Notes: generated by a model from the sequence alone, not told the origin. 64,000 nt of DNA from Poronia punctata (GCA_022579005.1 MU401510.1:67297-131296), one strand, 5' to 3'. Positions 43,896 through 56,614 are shown, counted from the first letter of the stretch. Numbers and translations are program-made.

Positions 43896-46802
43896 TCACG
43901 TTATCTCAATCATCTCAAGTCGGATATCCTCCGACCCACCTCTGAGATTGATAAAATTCTTGCCCACAGCAAGTGACACCGTGGCTGTGACGAGAACATA
44001 TTCACCCCTAGACGGCGAAAGATTCAACGTCGTCTTCTTCACTTGGTTCACCTCCACGTCTATGCCGACGACGTCATCGCCCAAGTTCGCATAACTCAGC
44101 GCTAGTTGATGGGGTCGTCCATCAGACTTGATCCCGGAGAACGCCACATTGCTGTCTGACTCGAGTCCGCCGACTACGGCCCCATTCGCCGTCGCAGTCG
44201 ACGACGACTGGTCGAAAAGGACACGGGTGTTTGTCCCGCTGAGATAGGCATCTACTGCGAAGTATGTCGGTCCGGACACAGGCGGCGTCCATATTTCTAG
44301 CTCACACACTCCTACGTATGCCTCTGTTGATCGTCGATACAGGTTTACCGCCACAAATTCGGTTTCGACTTCGTCAAAGCTGATTTTGTTCTTGTCGTTC
44401 GGCAGTAAGTTCTCCGTGTCTTCTACCGTGGTGATTAACCCAGAAGAGCCGTATATCTCGATCTTGCCCGGAAGGTGGATGGAGCCGTCGCGCTCGATAT
44501 CAACATACAGCGCCAGCGTAACGGATGATATAGTACGTGGCCGCGCAAACCGAACTGTAAGCGTGTCGTTTTGGTTGGGAGATTCGTAATTCGTCCACCG
44601 ATTGTCCGGAACATGATCGTAATAGACGACGCCATCGATGGCCTTGTAACTGTAGTCAGCCCAATAAGTGAACGTTGCTTCGATTGTCGGGTAGTGGCCC
44701 GCTCCATCGGGATTTGCCGCGATATTGATCGGTGCCTCGCCCGACAGCACGGGAGAAGGAATCTTGGTCATAGCGGACCGGCCCTTTCCTGAGTAGACCT
44801 TTTCGCTATTGATGAATATGTGCAATCCTGAGCCCATATTATACCTCGCGCCATCCTTGTCGTATAATACCGTGACTAGGTGGCCGTGATAAGGGAGGTT
44901 CTCGATTCCGAAGTACTCCCAGTCACTCGGGATAATAGGCGAGATGAGGATGGTATCGGCTGGTTGAGCGATTATGCCCAAGAGGCCGGTTATTACATCG
45001 CTGCCACTCTCACAGGTCAGCAATGATCGACTTGGAAAGCTGTGCTTTTGCCGGTTAGATAGGGGCGGCAATGGTAAAATACTCTTGCCACTAGGCAGGT
45101 GTACTTTCTCACCAGACCATAGAGCCACACCATCGCCTATTGGGGTGAGATGGTTCCAAAGGCAGCTTACTCATTGAACGTCGAATGATCATAGTGCTCT
45201 GAGTGATTGTAGCTGTCTGCGCTCCAGGCATCATCAAAGGGATAATGTGACTCGGCTACGTATGGTTCCCCGTTCTTTTGCAGTGTCCTGGCATAGATTT
45301 GTAGGTATTGATGATACTGCTCTGCAGTTGCATTGGTCACGCCGGATCTGTAAATTTCTGCCAGCGACTTTAACGTGTGGCCAGTTGAATATGGCCAGGA
45401 CATGCCATTCCACCAGCAGCCTTCAGAGATCAAAAGTCAGTACCCACCCAAATTTTCCTCTTCGACTTGCACGACGCGCGAAGATCTTGGTTTCTACCAA
45501 CTTACAGTAATCCTCCGGCTTTTCAGCCGTAAACCAGGGGTCGCGGATTTCTAACGTAGTAGGGCCGAATTCCGCAAAGAAGCCCATGGGATCAAACAGG
45601 GAGTCCAGAGCCGGCTGGGCATAAGTCTCATTCAGGCCGATGCCGAACCTGTAAGGAAACAGTCCTACCTGCTCACGACCTGTGAGGCGAGTCAAGTTGG
45701 GGTTTCCAGGACGAATGATATCCATCTTCGACACAGGAGTAGGTCAGCTTGAAAGGTCTCACACTAAACAAAGTTTCGTCTTCCGCGGTTGGAAGTATAG
45801 GGGATTCGGGATTCGGTGTATGTAGATACTACGCACGAAAAATTCCTTATCCGGATCCCACAGCCGGTCATACATGGCGCTCTCTAGGTCATCAGCCAGC
45901 TTGGTGAACTCAGACGTGGTCTCATCTCCATGGACCAACGAAGCGGCCCTCGCAATGGCCCGGGCGTTTGCAACCATGTATGCACTATGGCGAAAGATTA
46001 GTGCTCATATACCTGACTAGAGCGAATAGATGAGAGAAAATGTAACTTGGACTGCCCAAGGGGACAGCAGCGCGCAGATATAAGCACAATTAACTCACTT
46101 ATGGCTCGGTCTAAAGGTATCCGGGCCATTCAATCGCAGATCCCAGTCTTTACCGTCCGGGTCCGCGATGAAACCAGGAAGAGATAGCTCTTGTGCGTCC
46201 CAGACGGGCTGATAGTAGTATAGTCCAGCGTCGGAGTCGAAGAAAGGGTCCCATTGATGCCACAGCCGAATCATGTCGTCCAACTGGGCGGAGAAAAACT
46301 CGTCGTCGCCTGTCACCATTGCGTGACGACTCGCGGCGTCCAAGATCCATTGCGTGTACTGGAGCGGATCCGCAGGACCGCGCGTATACAATTGGATATA
46401 GTCACCGGCATAGTTGGTGTCTCTCAACCACCTTGCCTCGTCGATCTGATGTCCGGCGGCCGCGTCGATGGTACCGAAGGCCTTTGCATAACCCACGGGG
46501 TGGACGAATTCCGTGCACATATACCCCGTGCCGGCAGTCACGTAGCGTAAGTTGCGCTGCAGCGAAGTCCATCGGTAGTAATACACATCCTGGATGAGCT
46601 GATCCGGGATGTCGATGAAGGGGATGTTCTCCTGTAGGAACGTTCGACCGAAGAGGCCGGCTATAGGACTGTCATGGTCGAGGAACAGCGTGCCCTTGAT
46701 ATCGGCGCCCCGCTCAGACAGAAGTGGTGACGAGTGACGGCGTGCTAGGGCTGTACAGACGAGGACCGACAACGTGACGAGCGTGGGCAACAGAACGACC
46801 AT
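43896..46802 (-). CDS. Secreted six-hairpin (MGH1/GH63-like) glycosidase with discoidin-like region
   Basis: Five exons: 46099-46802, 45837-45984, 45506-45725, 45171-45420 and 43896-45000, giving 808 residues. The start follows from a clear signal peptide (MVVLLPTLVTLSVLVCTALA). The (alpha/alpha)6 region runs to about residue 520, with WLRDTNYAGDYI, LYYYQPVWDAQELS, RPSHNAYMVANARAIARAA, FFMDIIRPGNPNLTRLTGREQ, YCCWWNGMSWPYST and STFNDDVITGLLGI; most of these are split by introns, which supports the splicing. This resembles the MGH1-like/GH63-related glycoside hydrolase domain. A beta-rich region follows, then about residues 620-720 with DGVVYYDHVPDNRW and TISSVTLALYVD, discoidin/F5-8C-like and probably carbohydrate-binding. 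The substrate is unknown: alpha-linked glucosyl or mannosyl glycosides are possible. One donor is the less common GTGCGT. Confidence 0.8.
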
Positions 46803-48249
46803 GTTGACGAAGGAAAAGTGATCTATCCCCGGCAGAGGGCATGGGAGTGGGTAAGACCCTCTCGGGCGCTTTTTAACTTGCGTGGTGAAAACTACCGGTT
46901 GAGGCGATGATGCAGCTTCGATCCCTTCTCCATGTTTGGCAGACAGGGGTGTCCGACTTGACAATACTCTTGTCATTGTCGACCTGCCCGATCCAGAGGG
47001 CGGATGACCCCGTGGGCCGTATACACTATAAATGCCAATCCGGTTACAAACAAGAGGCAAGAGCCATGATTAAGCCACTGACTGCAACACTACTTGTAGC
47101 ATGTTGTAGCATTCACTTTTCGTTTTTTTCCAGACGTCCATGTGTTCATATTCAGCGGGGCCTGATGGAGGGGAAAGCGAAGCCACTCTTCGGGGGGCGA
47201 GATTGTCCCCCAAATATGACTTCCGGACCCTTCGATGAATCGGTAGTCCTGAAATTGTAGGAAATGGTAAAATGGGACGTCTCGTCGTCATGGTTTTCTT
47301 TCAGATCGTACCGAGAATCTTACCTGTAAACTCAATGCTACGTCCAAAGTAAAGTGTCTATTCTTAGGTCGGGGTCCCTTTCGAGGTGTACGTTTTGAAA
47401 CTACAGAGTCATAAGAATTCCGCAAACTTATAGGGTGAATCAATAATGTCACCTCATTCCTCTCTCTGGCGTGTCTCACAAGCTTAAACTTACGTGTGTG
47501 ATGTTTGGCCCTTTTTCCTGGGACATAAGTTGATAAGTTTGGATGAATGGTAGTAGTACCGCATTGTGCTATTCTAGATGACACGCCGCAAAAAAGGAAC
47601 CGGATCGCCTCGGGAAGTGCGTGGTTGTCCTGATCACACAACATCAGACATTCAGGAAGCAAGCAAGCAAGCGTCTATAGAATTAATCAGAAACCTTTGT
47701 AGGTTTTGTAGGTATGTGTAGGAAGCAAATAACCATCTTGTTATAAGCATATCGCAGGATAGGACCATATAATGCATATAACGGCAGTGATTTCTTTAGC
47801 TTATACCATATATTGCGTCTATCCCATGAGCAACTCTTCCCTGTACTTTCCATGTTACCCGAAATGGGGCGAGCAACAATAGGTGGAGTGAGCGAGATGG
47901 ATGATGAGTCCTCACCGATAGCAGCCTGTCATTACTTTACAGATTGGGCTTTCTTCCATAAGATGAGAGTGACTGCGCAAGGGAAACAATTGACATCATA
48001 GGCAACCAAGGCATTTCGCTTTGAAAAACACTTCTTAGACGTGGCAGAAGTAGCGGGATTTTGCACCAGGCGCTTTATTGTTTGTAAAGGTACAAAGTAG
48101 GAAGGTAGGTCAAACCTCCTATCAGATGAGCAAGTGTTGTAACCAACCAATTGACACTGAACGATCATAGGCCAAATACCGATTTTGCATGAAAAGTCTG
48201 TTTGCTGAACAGACGAAAAGTACTAGTCTAGAGAGAGCGCATCACCGTC
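46803..48249. other. Divergent spacer of 1.4 kb
   Basis: Holds promoters of the glycosidase (-) and the Rqt4-like gene (+). Several unremarkable frames under 125 codons occur on both strands (for example 47288-47662 -) with no domain or codon signature. No repeats of note. Confidence 0.45.
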
Positions 48250-50028
48250 ATGTCGCTGCTACAGCTCTCGAGGCTTTTGCCCTTGCCCGATGATCAACTG
48301 CAGCAAGTGCTTGATTATGCCGCGACTCTGTCCAAGCCGGAAGCTGTAGAGCATTTCCAAAACTTACTAGGCGACTCGCCAGGGGCTATAGACTTCATTA
48401 CCTCTTTCAACTCCAAGAGACAGGAGCCCAAGAGGGCATATTCCAGTGCCCCTGCCACTCGCCCCGGATCTGGGTATGGTTCGGGTAGCAATTCCAATCC
48501 TAGCACTCAAGACTCTGCTGTCGAATCTGTACCAAAGCCTGGCAAGGGGCGTAATAAGAAGAAAAGGCCAGATATACACACTCTTCCACCCCGCAGAGTA
48601 TTCGAGACTGGCCCTCCACCCGGCACTGCATACAACAAAAAGGATCGCGATGAAGACTATATAGGCCGACGACCTAGTCCTTCTGGGACCCCGGCAGAGA
48701 GAACAGGCAAGACAGAGCAGAAGACTGTGATACGGCAGTCCGCTACGCCGCCTCCTCAACCGCGGACTAACACAGCTGCGGGACGGCTGATTTCAGACTT
48801 ACCCCCTCCCAAATCCAAGTCAACGCCCGCATCTCGTTCCTCTACACCAGGACCCAAAACTAAAGTCAATATCACCGGTGGCACCGCTATGCATGGCGCC
48901 TCCACGGTATTGACAGACTTGGACGACGCTATTCGTGCGCTTGAGATGACGACAAATCCGGCGCAGACAGCCGATGTCAGTCTGAGACGATGCAATTGTG
49001 TGGCTGCCCGCCATCCTCTTCTCGCCGCTGCTCCCAATTGCCTTAATTGTGGAAAAGTCGTTTGTGTCAAGGAGGGTCTCGGACCATGTACTTTCTGCGG
49101 CACACCTCTCCTAAGCACTTCTGAAGTCCAATCCATGATCCGCGAGCTACGGGACGAACGTGGTAGAGAAAAGCAGGCTAGTAAGTAACCAGCTTCCACG
49201 CCCCCTTGAGAATTAAGACTATCGGCTTACCATGGAAAAAAAACTTTTTGAAGTTGATCGCCAGACACACAAAAAGGCCGAGGTGTCTAGGACTCCTGCA
49301 CCATTCTCGAAACCTAGAGAAGTCCAGGGTACGATGAACGAGGCGGAAGCAAAGGCCCTTGAACACCGTGACCGGCTTCTGGGATTCCAGGCTCAGAACG
49401 CACGTCGGACCACCGTAAGAGACGAGGCCGCCGACTTTGACGTCAGCGCCACTGTATCAGGAGGTGGTAACATTGTAAGTATACCAAATCCTATACCTCC
49501 CAAGTTTTTCTTACTAACACGTACCTCACACACAAACAGTGGGCAACACCCGAAGAACGTGCTCGCGAGCTCAAACGACAGCAGAAGATCATGAGGGAAA
49601 TGGAATGGAACGCCCGGCCGGAATACGAAAGACGCCAGCAGGTTATGAGTATAGATATTGTGAAAGGAAAAGTTGTGCGGAAGATGGCTACCGTCGAACG
49701 GCCAAAGACCCCCGAAGAAGAGGATTCTCGCGATAAAAGCGAACTTGCACTGAGGGAAACAGACGGTAATCGATCAAGTGCCGGCGGCGGCGGAGGAGGA
49801 GGAGGAGGAGGTGGTGGTGGTGGTGGTGGTGCGTTTAGCAAGAATCCGCTTCTCGGCGGTCTGATCAAGCCCGTTTTTGACCCCAAGGGTAAAGGGACGG
49901 CTCAGGAAGGCCGGTCAGCTAGTGCTAAGAAGTGGCGGCGCGTACAGGATGATTTGGACGACAACGAAGGAGTTATTCTAGATGGCGGCGCGTATGGTCG
50001 AGTTGATGAGGCGGAGAATAACTGGTAG
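48250..50028 (+). CDS. TRIP4/Rqt4-like C2HC5 zinc-finger protein
   Basis: Three exons, 48250-49180, 49254-49474 and 49540-50028, giving 546 residues. The first 55 residues (LLPLPDDQLQQVLDYAATLSK) form the N-terminal helical region of the family. The hallmark C2HC5 zinc finger lies at about 245-290: RRCNCVAARHPLLAAAPNCLNCGKVVCVKEGLGPCTFC. The C-terminal part has the conserved NARRTTVRDEAADF, RARELKRQQKIMREMEW and IVKGKVVRKM segments. Human TRIP4 (ASC-1) and yeast Rqt4 belong to the ribosome quality-control trigger complex that splits collided ribosomes. Rqt4/ASC-1 is also a transcription coactivator in animals. Two disordered stretches are present, one with 17 consecutive Gly (near residue 463). 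The second intron-exon junction (GAAG acceptor) is my choice by frame. Confidence 0.87.
49787..49830 (+). repeat. Poly-glycine GGN microsatellite in coding sequence
   Basis: Imperfect run of GGC, GGA and GGT triplets encoding 17 Gly inside the Rqt4-like protein. The switch from GGA to GGT blocks indicates stepwise slippage. Confidence 0.8.
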
Positions 50029-53000
50029 TCAGGCACTTGGCTACTTACATATCCTACATGTTAGTTACGGCGGCTTTACGACTGGTGATTGCTTGAGTAC
50101 TCGTAGATAGCATTATGAAGAACACCGCATGCCGGCATCTACTCGTATATCACAGAGACTCATCCCTATCCCTATGCGACCAATTCGGACAACCGTGCCG
50201 CGATGACGCCTTGACTATAAATCCAAGGCTCCACGACATACACACAAAACCTCTGGTACTCGTGGACGTCCAAATCTACTATAACTACCGCAACACTTAT
50301 CTGTCTCGTAGACACTCAGCAACTTCGACTTCTTTCCGACCTTTACTTGCAGGTCGATACTATTGCGGCACCGATGTATGTATCCTCAAGCAGCTTTCGT
50401 AAAAACCTCACATCTGCTTGCCGGCCAACATCAAGACTTGGTTGACAAGCCGAAATTCACACTGTACTACACCCCGACGACACAGTACCTACACCATTTG
50501 TACATATTGGAATTTGTCTAAGCTAAAGAGTAATACTCTAGGGGGATACTTCCCTCTTAGGACTAACCCACAACCAAATTACCGAAGCCGTTATCTTTAT
50601 TGACGCTTGCTAAATCGATAGTAACATCAATCGGTACCAAATTTCCACGCCAGTGGGTTTTTGTTACCAGTATTTTGAATCGCACACCGTGCTGAGATGG
50701 TTACAACTTACGAGTACTACGGGTACGTATATTTACCCAAAGTTGGTGGAGAGGTATGCTGTACATTCCCACTTAACACGCCCGGTTTGAACCTCGGCGG
50801 CAAGAACGTTAACCTTGCCTTATTGAAAGTCGGTGAATAAAAAAGACAATTTGTTGCTGCATCTGAAAATATCCACGTAGTTTCCTAGTCTAGATCAAGC
50901 AATGCCTCTATCCGCTTTCTGATATTGGCATCGTTCCATGTCGCATTAGCTAGTCCTCAAGGGGATCTGATTCAGGGGTCCACGTCTTTGCAGGGTCCTT
51001 ACCTGTACAAAGTTCCCACTCGGGCGGTTGGCTGGCTGTCCCCAAGGGAAATCTTTGGTATCGGCAGGTATGGTATTGAAGAGAAAGAATAAACTCTGAT
51101 AAATAAATGAGTAATGTTGTACATATTTTAAAACATGCCACAAGAACTACTCCGGCGTCTGGCGACTTGGGAGACATCGAAAGATGGGATGGATATGTGG
51201 AGCAGCGCCGGTGCTTGAGGCCTTGAATCAAGGACAAAGTACATGAGAGTACCTGCCTATCGGAGGTAGACATCAGACTACCTAGGTACTGAGTAGGTGC
51301 TACCAAGACAACAGAACGGCGAGCGTATCCATCTACAACTCGAGCAAAACAAAAACAGCCCGGCCGGCCGACGGGTATTACGTGACTGTAGTCTGTAGCT
51401 TGCTCAAGTTAAATTACCATTGGGTTCCTCAAGCGTTGCCTCGGCAAAGCATATGCGTACTACCTAACATGAAGAGACGATTCTCAAGACATGTGGCTCG
51501 TAAGGAGGTGAGGCACATACCTACCTAGATTTGCAATGTCGAGCAATTGCCGCCGGGAGAGGCGGCCTTTTCTTTTATTTCTCATATATTATGGGCCCCG
51601 AGTCAACCCCGCGAAAAGGCAATAACCGGCAGCGCATCTGGAATCCACTTCATTGGCCAGCCTCAAGGTGGGATGGTTATCTACTGTAACTACTCATAAA
51701 ATGTCAGCACAAAACAAGGGAGGTAGAGGTCGTATCATGTCCTACGTTACCTACCAGAAGCACTTCTTTCGATTCATTTCAAGAAGATAGGTATGCCTGG
51801 GGAAGGGTACAAATGGGAACACCTACCCTCCCATGTACGAAGATCCCGTCTTTCTCGCTGTGACGTGGACATCAAAATGGGGACGTGGAAGGTTGCAGCA
51901 ACAAATCAGCAAAGGGGCCCCTCCGCGCCTGACCTATACTTCATGATATACTAGACTCAGAACAAGATAGGCCATATGCACATGCATAGCGACGTGCAGA
52001 TAGATTTTGTAACAGGCAAGACCACAACCCCATCATCTCTATGTTGAAAGATGAATGGCTGTGTCTCTGGAGGCGATCCACGATTAACTCAAGATTAGAT
52101 GCTAGATCTTTGTACAGCAAGTCGTAGTACTAGTACTAGTGGAAGAAGCAGCAGCATGTTTGCATGTGCATGAACGCTGTGTCTTTGTGTTCTAATTTTG
52201 AAGGAGGGTTGAAACAAAGTGCATACATGATAGGATGGGTGTTGTGCTCCGGGCTGCATATTTCCTACCTTGGATAAGTAGCTAGACGTTCTTGCCATAT
52301 TCAGGGGTGATATGAATATGGCTGCAGGGAGTAGCCGCAAGGCAGGATGAGCTCGGTACCGTCAAAGATCACTTGTTCAGAAAGAGCCATCCCAAATGGA
52401 AGAGAATTCTACGCATAAAGACACTCATTGCAATCAGGTCTGAATGATTCTTAAGAATATCACAAACATAATTTATCTTGGGTTACTAACCTGTCCGTTA
52501 CATGGCACATATTCGTACCGGTGCGGTCGGATAATGTACAGTACACCGCATCCTAGGCAATACCACACAGTGTTGTGAACTTTAGCGCTGTACTTTGCCA
52601 TCTGTACAGTACACGTACAAGTATAGCAGCTGAGATAACGCAGCTTTAGGCTAGTTCGAGCTTAGTACGGCGGACGATAGAGCTGACTGTTCGTTTTCAA
52701 TTCTTAGGTCAGTCAGTCCATTGTGCGCCCCAAGGTGAGATGGAGAGAGGTTCAAGACGCTAAATGTGTACTTGTAGGTACTTGTGGTAGTTTGCTCATT
52801 GGTCATGTCTTCAATTTTAGTGTGTATCGCCATATTGCAGCCAACCTTGCATGCTTGACAAAAAAAAATCACCAGGCCAACGACATAGACCCAGAGCCCG
52901 ACCGACTACCCTGACCGACTGTAAAGGTACCTTGACCGCCAAGTGAGAATTGTTGAAAGATTTTTCTTTCTGTACTTTCTGACTCTCTTGACCTCCTTTC

Positions 53001-53295
53001 CCTACCTACACCTCCTCCAATCGTCACTCCGCATTCCGATTCCCCAGAAAGAGTGCTTCTTCCGACTACGGCAAGCATATTATTTGTGAGCCTCATTCAA
53101 CCGCTTTCTATTCAGCTCTGTTCCGCCTTGCCCTGCCACCTGCCTTCCCTGTCGAGCACGGACACAGTCGGAAGCTTTAGGGGGCTCAGATCATACAATA
53201 TATTCTGCATATCGGACCTACGCTAGCTGTTGTCCGCAAGTCTGAAATAGTCCGGTTTACCACTGTAATCTAGTTCATCACAGGTCGCCATCACA
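50029..53295. other. Gene-poor 3.3-kb interval
   Basis: No supported gene on either strand: the longest frames are about 118 codons and lack coding features. The sequence is moderately AT-rich with scattered TACCT/AGGTA palindromes (51276-51300) and paired CTGTACAGTACAC-like motifs (52537 and 52602). The last 400 bp (52880-53295) are CT-rich and probably contain promoter and leader of the coiled-coil gene. Confidence 0.45.
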
Positions 53296-56072
53296 ATGGG
53301 CAATATCTTGTCCACTCTCTCCGGTGCCGACCCATTGGCCAAGGACCACCAAGATAAGAAGAGTGCAGACCATGAACAGCGGCTAGCTAAACTACAGGAA
53401 GAAGCCGAGGCTCTCCGGAAGAAGATAGCCACACTAGAACGCGAAAGCAGTGAGCTGTCTCAAAAGCACCAAACCGAGTTAGAGGAGCGGGAGAAGAAGG
53501 CTGCCGCACGAGTTCTGGAGCTCGAGAAGGCTAATAAGAAGGAGCTGAACGCACTGCAAGAGAAGATTGACGCTCTTCACGAGACAAGAGCATCACTTTC
53601 ACAGGAACTCACCGCCGCCAAGCATGAGTTGGATGGATCTGTGGAGAAGCGTCGGTCTCTGGATCAGGAGCTAGCTGCTGTGACGCAACAGCTCAGCGAT
53701 GCACAGGCTGCACGTGACACAATAAGCGCAGAGCAAGCCAAGCTTGCCGACGAGCTGGCCTCGGTCAAGAAGGCTCTTGATGAGCAAACCTCCACTGCCC
53801 AGAGCAGTTTATCCGACGAGCAACGCAAGCGTGCCGAGTTGGAGCAGGCCCAGGACAAGCTGACCGCCGAACTGGATGCTGCCAAGGCAGAGTCCACGGA
53901 GTGGCAAGAAAAGCAAAAGACATTACAGTCCCAGTACGATACTCTTGCTAGCGAGTCCGACGCCGCTAAGAAGGAAGCCGCCGAATGGCAAGAGAAACAC
54001 CAGACACTACAAGCTACCCATGACACACTCCTCAGCCAGTCCGACGGTTCCCAGAAGGAGGCTGCCGAATGGCAAGAGAAGCATACCACCCTGCAATCCG
54101 CATACGACGCTCTGGTCGGCGAGTCCGAAGGCCTAAGGGCTACCGTATCAGAATCCCAGGCAAAGCACCAGGAACTACAGTCGACGTACAATAGTCTCAA
54201 GGCCGAGTCTGATGCCGTAAAAGCACAGGTAGCAGAGTTGGAGGAGAAGAACACGACCCTACAAGCCTCGTACGACAGCGTCAATGCCGAGCTCGAGGCC
54301 GCCAAGAAGGAAGCGTCTTCCTGGGAGGCCAAGTACCAAGAACTCCAAGCCACACACGACAACCTTGCTAGCGAATCCGAAGCTGCCAAGAAGGAGTCGG
54401 CCGAATGGCAGGAGAAGTACCAAGCTTCTGAAGAGAAGTCGAGCAGTATCACGGCAGAGCTCGAGGCCGCCAAGAAGGCTGCCGCTGAATGGCAGGAGAA
54501 GCACGAGTCTCTGACCCAGGACCTAGAGGCGGCTAAGAAGGAGTCCGCTGAGTGGCAAGAGAAGCACCAGGCGGCAGAATCGAACATCGGCGGTAAGGAA
54601 AAGGACCTGGAGGCCGCTCAGCAAGAGCTGTCTGCCTGGAAGGCAAAGCACGAGGCCATCACCCAAGAGTTGGAGGCGGCCAAGAAGGAGTCTTCCGAAT
54701 GGGAAGAAAAGGTCAAGTCTCTGCAAGATGCGCAGGGTGACTCGTCCAAAGCCGCCGAGACTTTGAGGGAGGAGTTGGAGTCTGCTAAGAAGCAACAGCA
54801 GGAGGCGCAAGACAAGTACGACGCCCTTGTGAAGGAACAGGAGGAGAAGGCGAAAGCCCTAGAGGCGGCTCAGGCAGCGGATTCGGCCGCCGCCATTGCC
54901 GAGAAGGAGAAGACTGCCGAACTTCTCGAGAAGCTAGAAAGCGAACGCGATGAGCTCAAAGCCGCGGCGGAGGCGGAATCACAAAAGGTCAAGGATCTCG
55001 AGGACAAGCTGAAGGCCACCGAGGAAGAGGGCAGCAAGCTCAAGGCGGATATCGAAGCCAAGTCGACTGAAGCTCAAAATGCTTCGCAGCAAGCTACAGA
55101 ACTTGAGCAGAAGCTAAAGTCGGCTGAGGAAGAGGGTAGCAAACTCAAGTCCGAGGTTGAGGCTAAGACGAGCGAAGCTGAGGCGGCCTCCAAACAGGCT
55201 GCTGAGCTGCAGACAAAGGTCCAGTCCGCTGAGGAGGAGAGCAGCAAACTCAAATCCGAGATCGAGGCCAAGTCGGCCGAGCTTGAGTCGGCTACCAAGA
55301 ATGCTGCCGAGTTGGAGGAGAAGCTGAAGTCTGCCGAGGAGGAGAGCAGTAAACTCAAATCCGACGTTGAATCCAAGTCTTCCGAAGCCGAGGCCGCTTC
55401 CAAGCAGGCAGCTGAGCTGGAGTCAAAACTCAAGTCGGCTGAAGAAGAGGCAAGCAAACTCAAGGCCGACGTCGAGGCTAAGTCGGGTGAAGCCTCCACT
55501 GCTACCAAGCAGGCCGCCGAACTAGAGGAGAAGCTCAAATCTGCCGAGGAGGAAAGCAGCAAACTCAAGGCCGACGTCGAGGCTAAGTCTGGCGAAGCCT
55601 CCACTGCTACCAAGCAAGCCGCCGAGCTCGAGGAGAAGTTGAAATCGGCCGAGGAGGAGAGCAGCAAGGCCCAGTCCCAATTGAAGGAACAGATTTCCGA
55701 GTTGGCTACTCTTCGTGGAGAAGTCGCCGAGGCCAAGGAGACTGCGACAACAGCCGCAGCGGTCCTCAAGTCGGCGCAAGATGTACGTGAAAGACCCCCC
55801 TCTTTAATATTGACCTTGGTATAAGCCAAAGGACATGGACGTGACAAACCAATTACTGACATGCGGTATAGGACAAGGCAGCGGTCGAGGCCAAGGTGAC
55901 GGAACTCGAGTCGGAAGTGAAGAAGGCACAGGATGCCAAGATTGAGCTTCAGTCGAGCGTCGAGCGACTTGAGACGGAGAAGAAGGCTTTGGAGGAGTCA
56001 TTGGAGCAAGAGAAGACAAAAGCAAAGGCTTCCGAAGCCGAGGAGAAGAAGGCCAAAGAGGCTGCGGCCTAA
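53296..56072 (+). CDS. Repetitive coiled-coil protein with N-myristoylation signal
   Basis: Two exons, 53296-55782 and 55872-56072, giving 895 residues. The start MGNILSTL fits the N-myristoylation consensus (Gly2, small uncharged residue at 3, Ser at 6), which suggests membrane attachment. From residue 25 to the end the protein is one long charged coiled coil. Residues about 202-420 are seven 28-residue (four-heptad) units typified by EWQEKHQTLQATHDTL, followed by units of 21, 28 and 21 residues. Residues about 570-795 are seven 35-residue (five-heptad) units typified by KLKSAEEESSKLKADVEAKS. It resembles myosin-tail or tropomyosin-like proteins in composition only. A structural, tethering or cortical role is inference. 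The second exon joins after a GTACGT donor. Confidence 0.85.
53899..54717 (+). repeat. 84-bp coding tandem repeats
   Basis: Unit starts at 53899, 53983, 54067, 54151, 54235, 54319, 54403 and 54487 are exactly 84 bp apart. The series continues at 54550 (+63), 54634 (+84) and 54697 (+63). Units encode 28 or 21 residues, whole numbers of heptads, so the coiled-coil register is kept. Confidence 0.9.
55006..55677 (+). repeat. 105-bp coding tandem repeats
   Basis: Unit starts at 55006, 55111, 55216, 55321, 55426, 55531 and 55636 are exactly 105 bp apart, encoding 35 residues (five heptads). The two units starting at 55426 and 55531 are nearly identical, so expansion is recent or gene conversion is active. 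The last unit is truncated. Confidence 0.9.
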
Positions 56073-56614
56073 ACAGCACGAGCAGATGAAAAATGAGGAT
56101 TCATTTTACGGACTGTACCGATGTATGAAAGAAAGAAAGAAAGGAACGGAAACGGCCGCTAGAAAATGTTTGCTGCTGTCGTATGTAGATACCCTATGTC
56201 GTATGACTAATGATAATGTCCATGCATTTTGTCAAGAACAGCTCAATTCTTTTATTTTGATTTGGTATGTTGGAAGTCGTGAGTTGTAAATATTCAGTTT
56301 TGGCATCACCTTTCTCCTTTCTCCTTCCTCCTTCCCTACTCTTCACCAATCATTCATTCATTCATATATACGAGTACACACCAATGCCATGCCCAAAAAA
56401 AAAAAAAAAAAAAAAAAAGGAATGCTAGCTAGTCACAAGTAAACAACTGACATTGTCGAACCTCTCTTCCATCCCGCAACGCCATCCGTCGTCAAAATCG
56501 AAAATCATTCTTTCTCGTTTGTTATCTCGGTTGTTGGTGCCGACCCCATTCTCTCCCCTCCTTTCCTTTCCCTTCCATTCCTTTACCAGATACCCATACA
56601 CAAGACTACCTAGG
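56073..56614. other. Convergent spacer with poly-A run
   Basis: About 540 bp between the coiled-coil gene and the next leftward gene. Contains an ATTC repeat near 56351 and a run of about 22 A at 56396-56418. No gene. Confidence 0.5.

Noticed and set aside
46803..47060. In-frame N-terminal extension of the six-hairpin glycosidase
   Set aside because: The signal peptide starting at 46802 fits a secreted enzyme; the extension is Arg/Ser/Pro-rich and would bury it.
53664..54587. 307-codon open frame on the minus strand inside the coiled-coil gene
   Set aside because: Ser/Cys/Leu-rich mirror of the repetitive coding strand; the repeat phase makes long antisense frames expected. The same holds for 55074-55862 (-).
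53899..55677. CRISPR-like evenly spaced repeats
   Set aside because: Units are contiguous, diverged, coding and heptad-phased in a fungal genome; there are no spacers.
56396..56418. Poly-A run as retrotransposon tail
   Set aside because: No upstream reverse-transcriptase or LINE/SINE-like sequence; it follows the coiled-coil gene's 3' flank and matches other simple A runs here.
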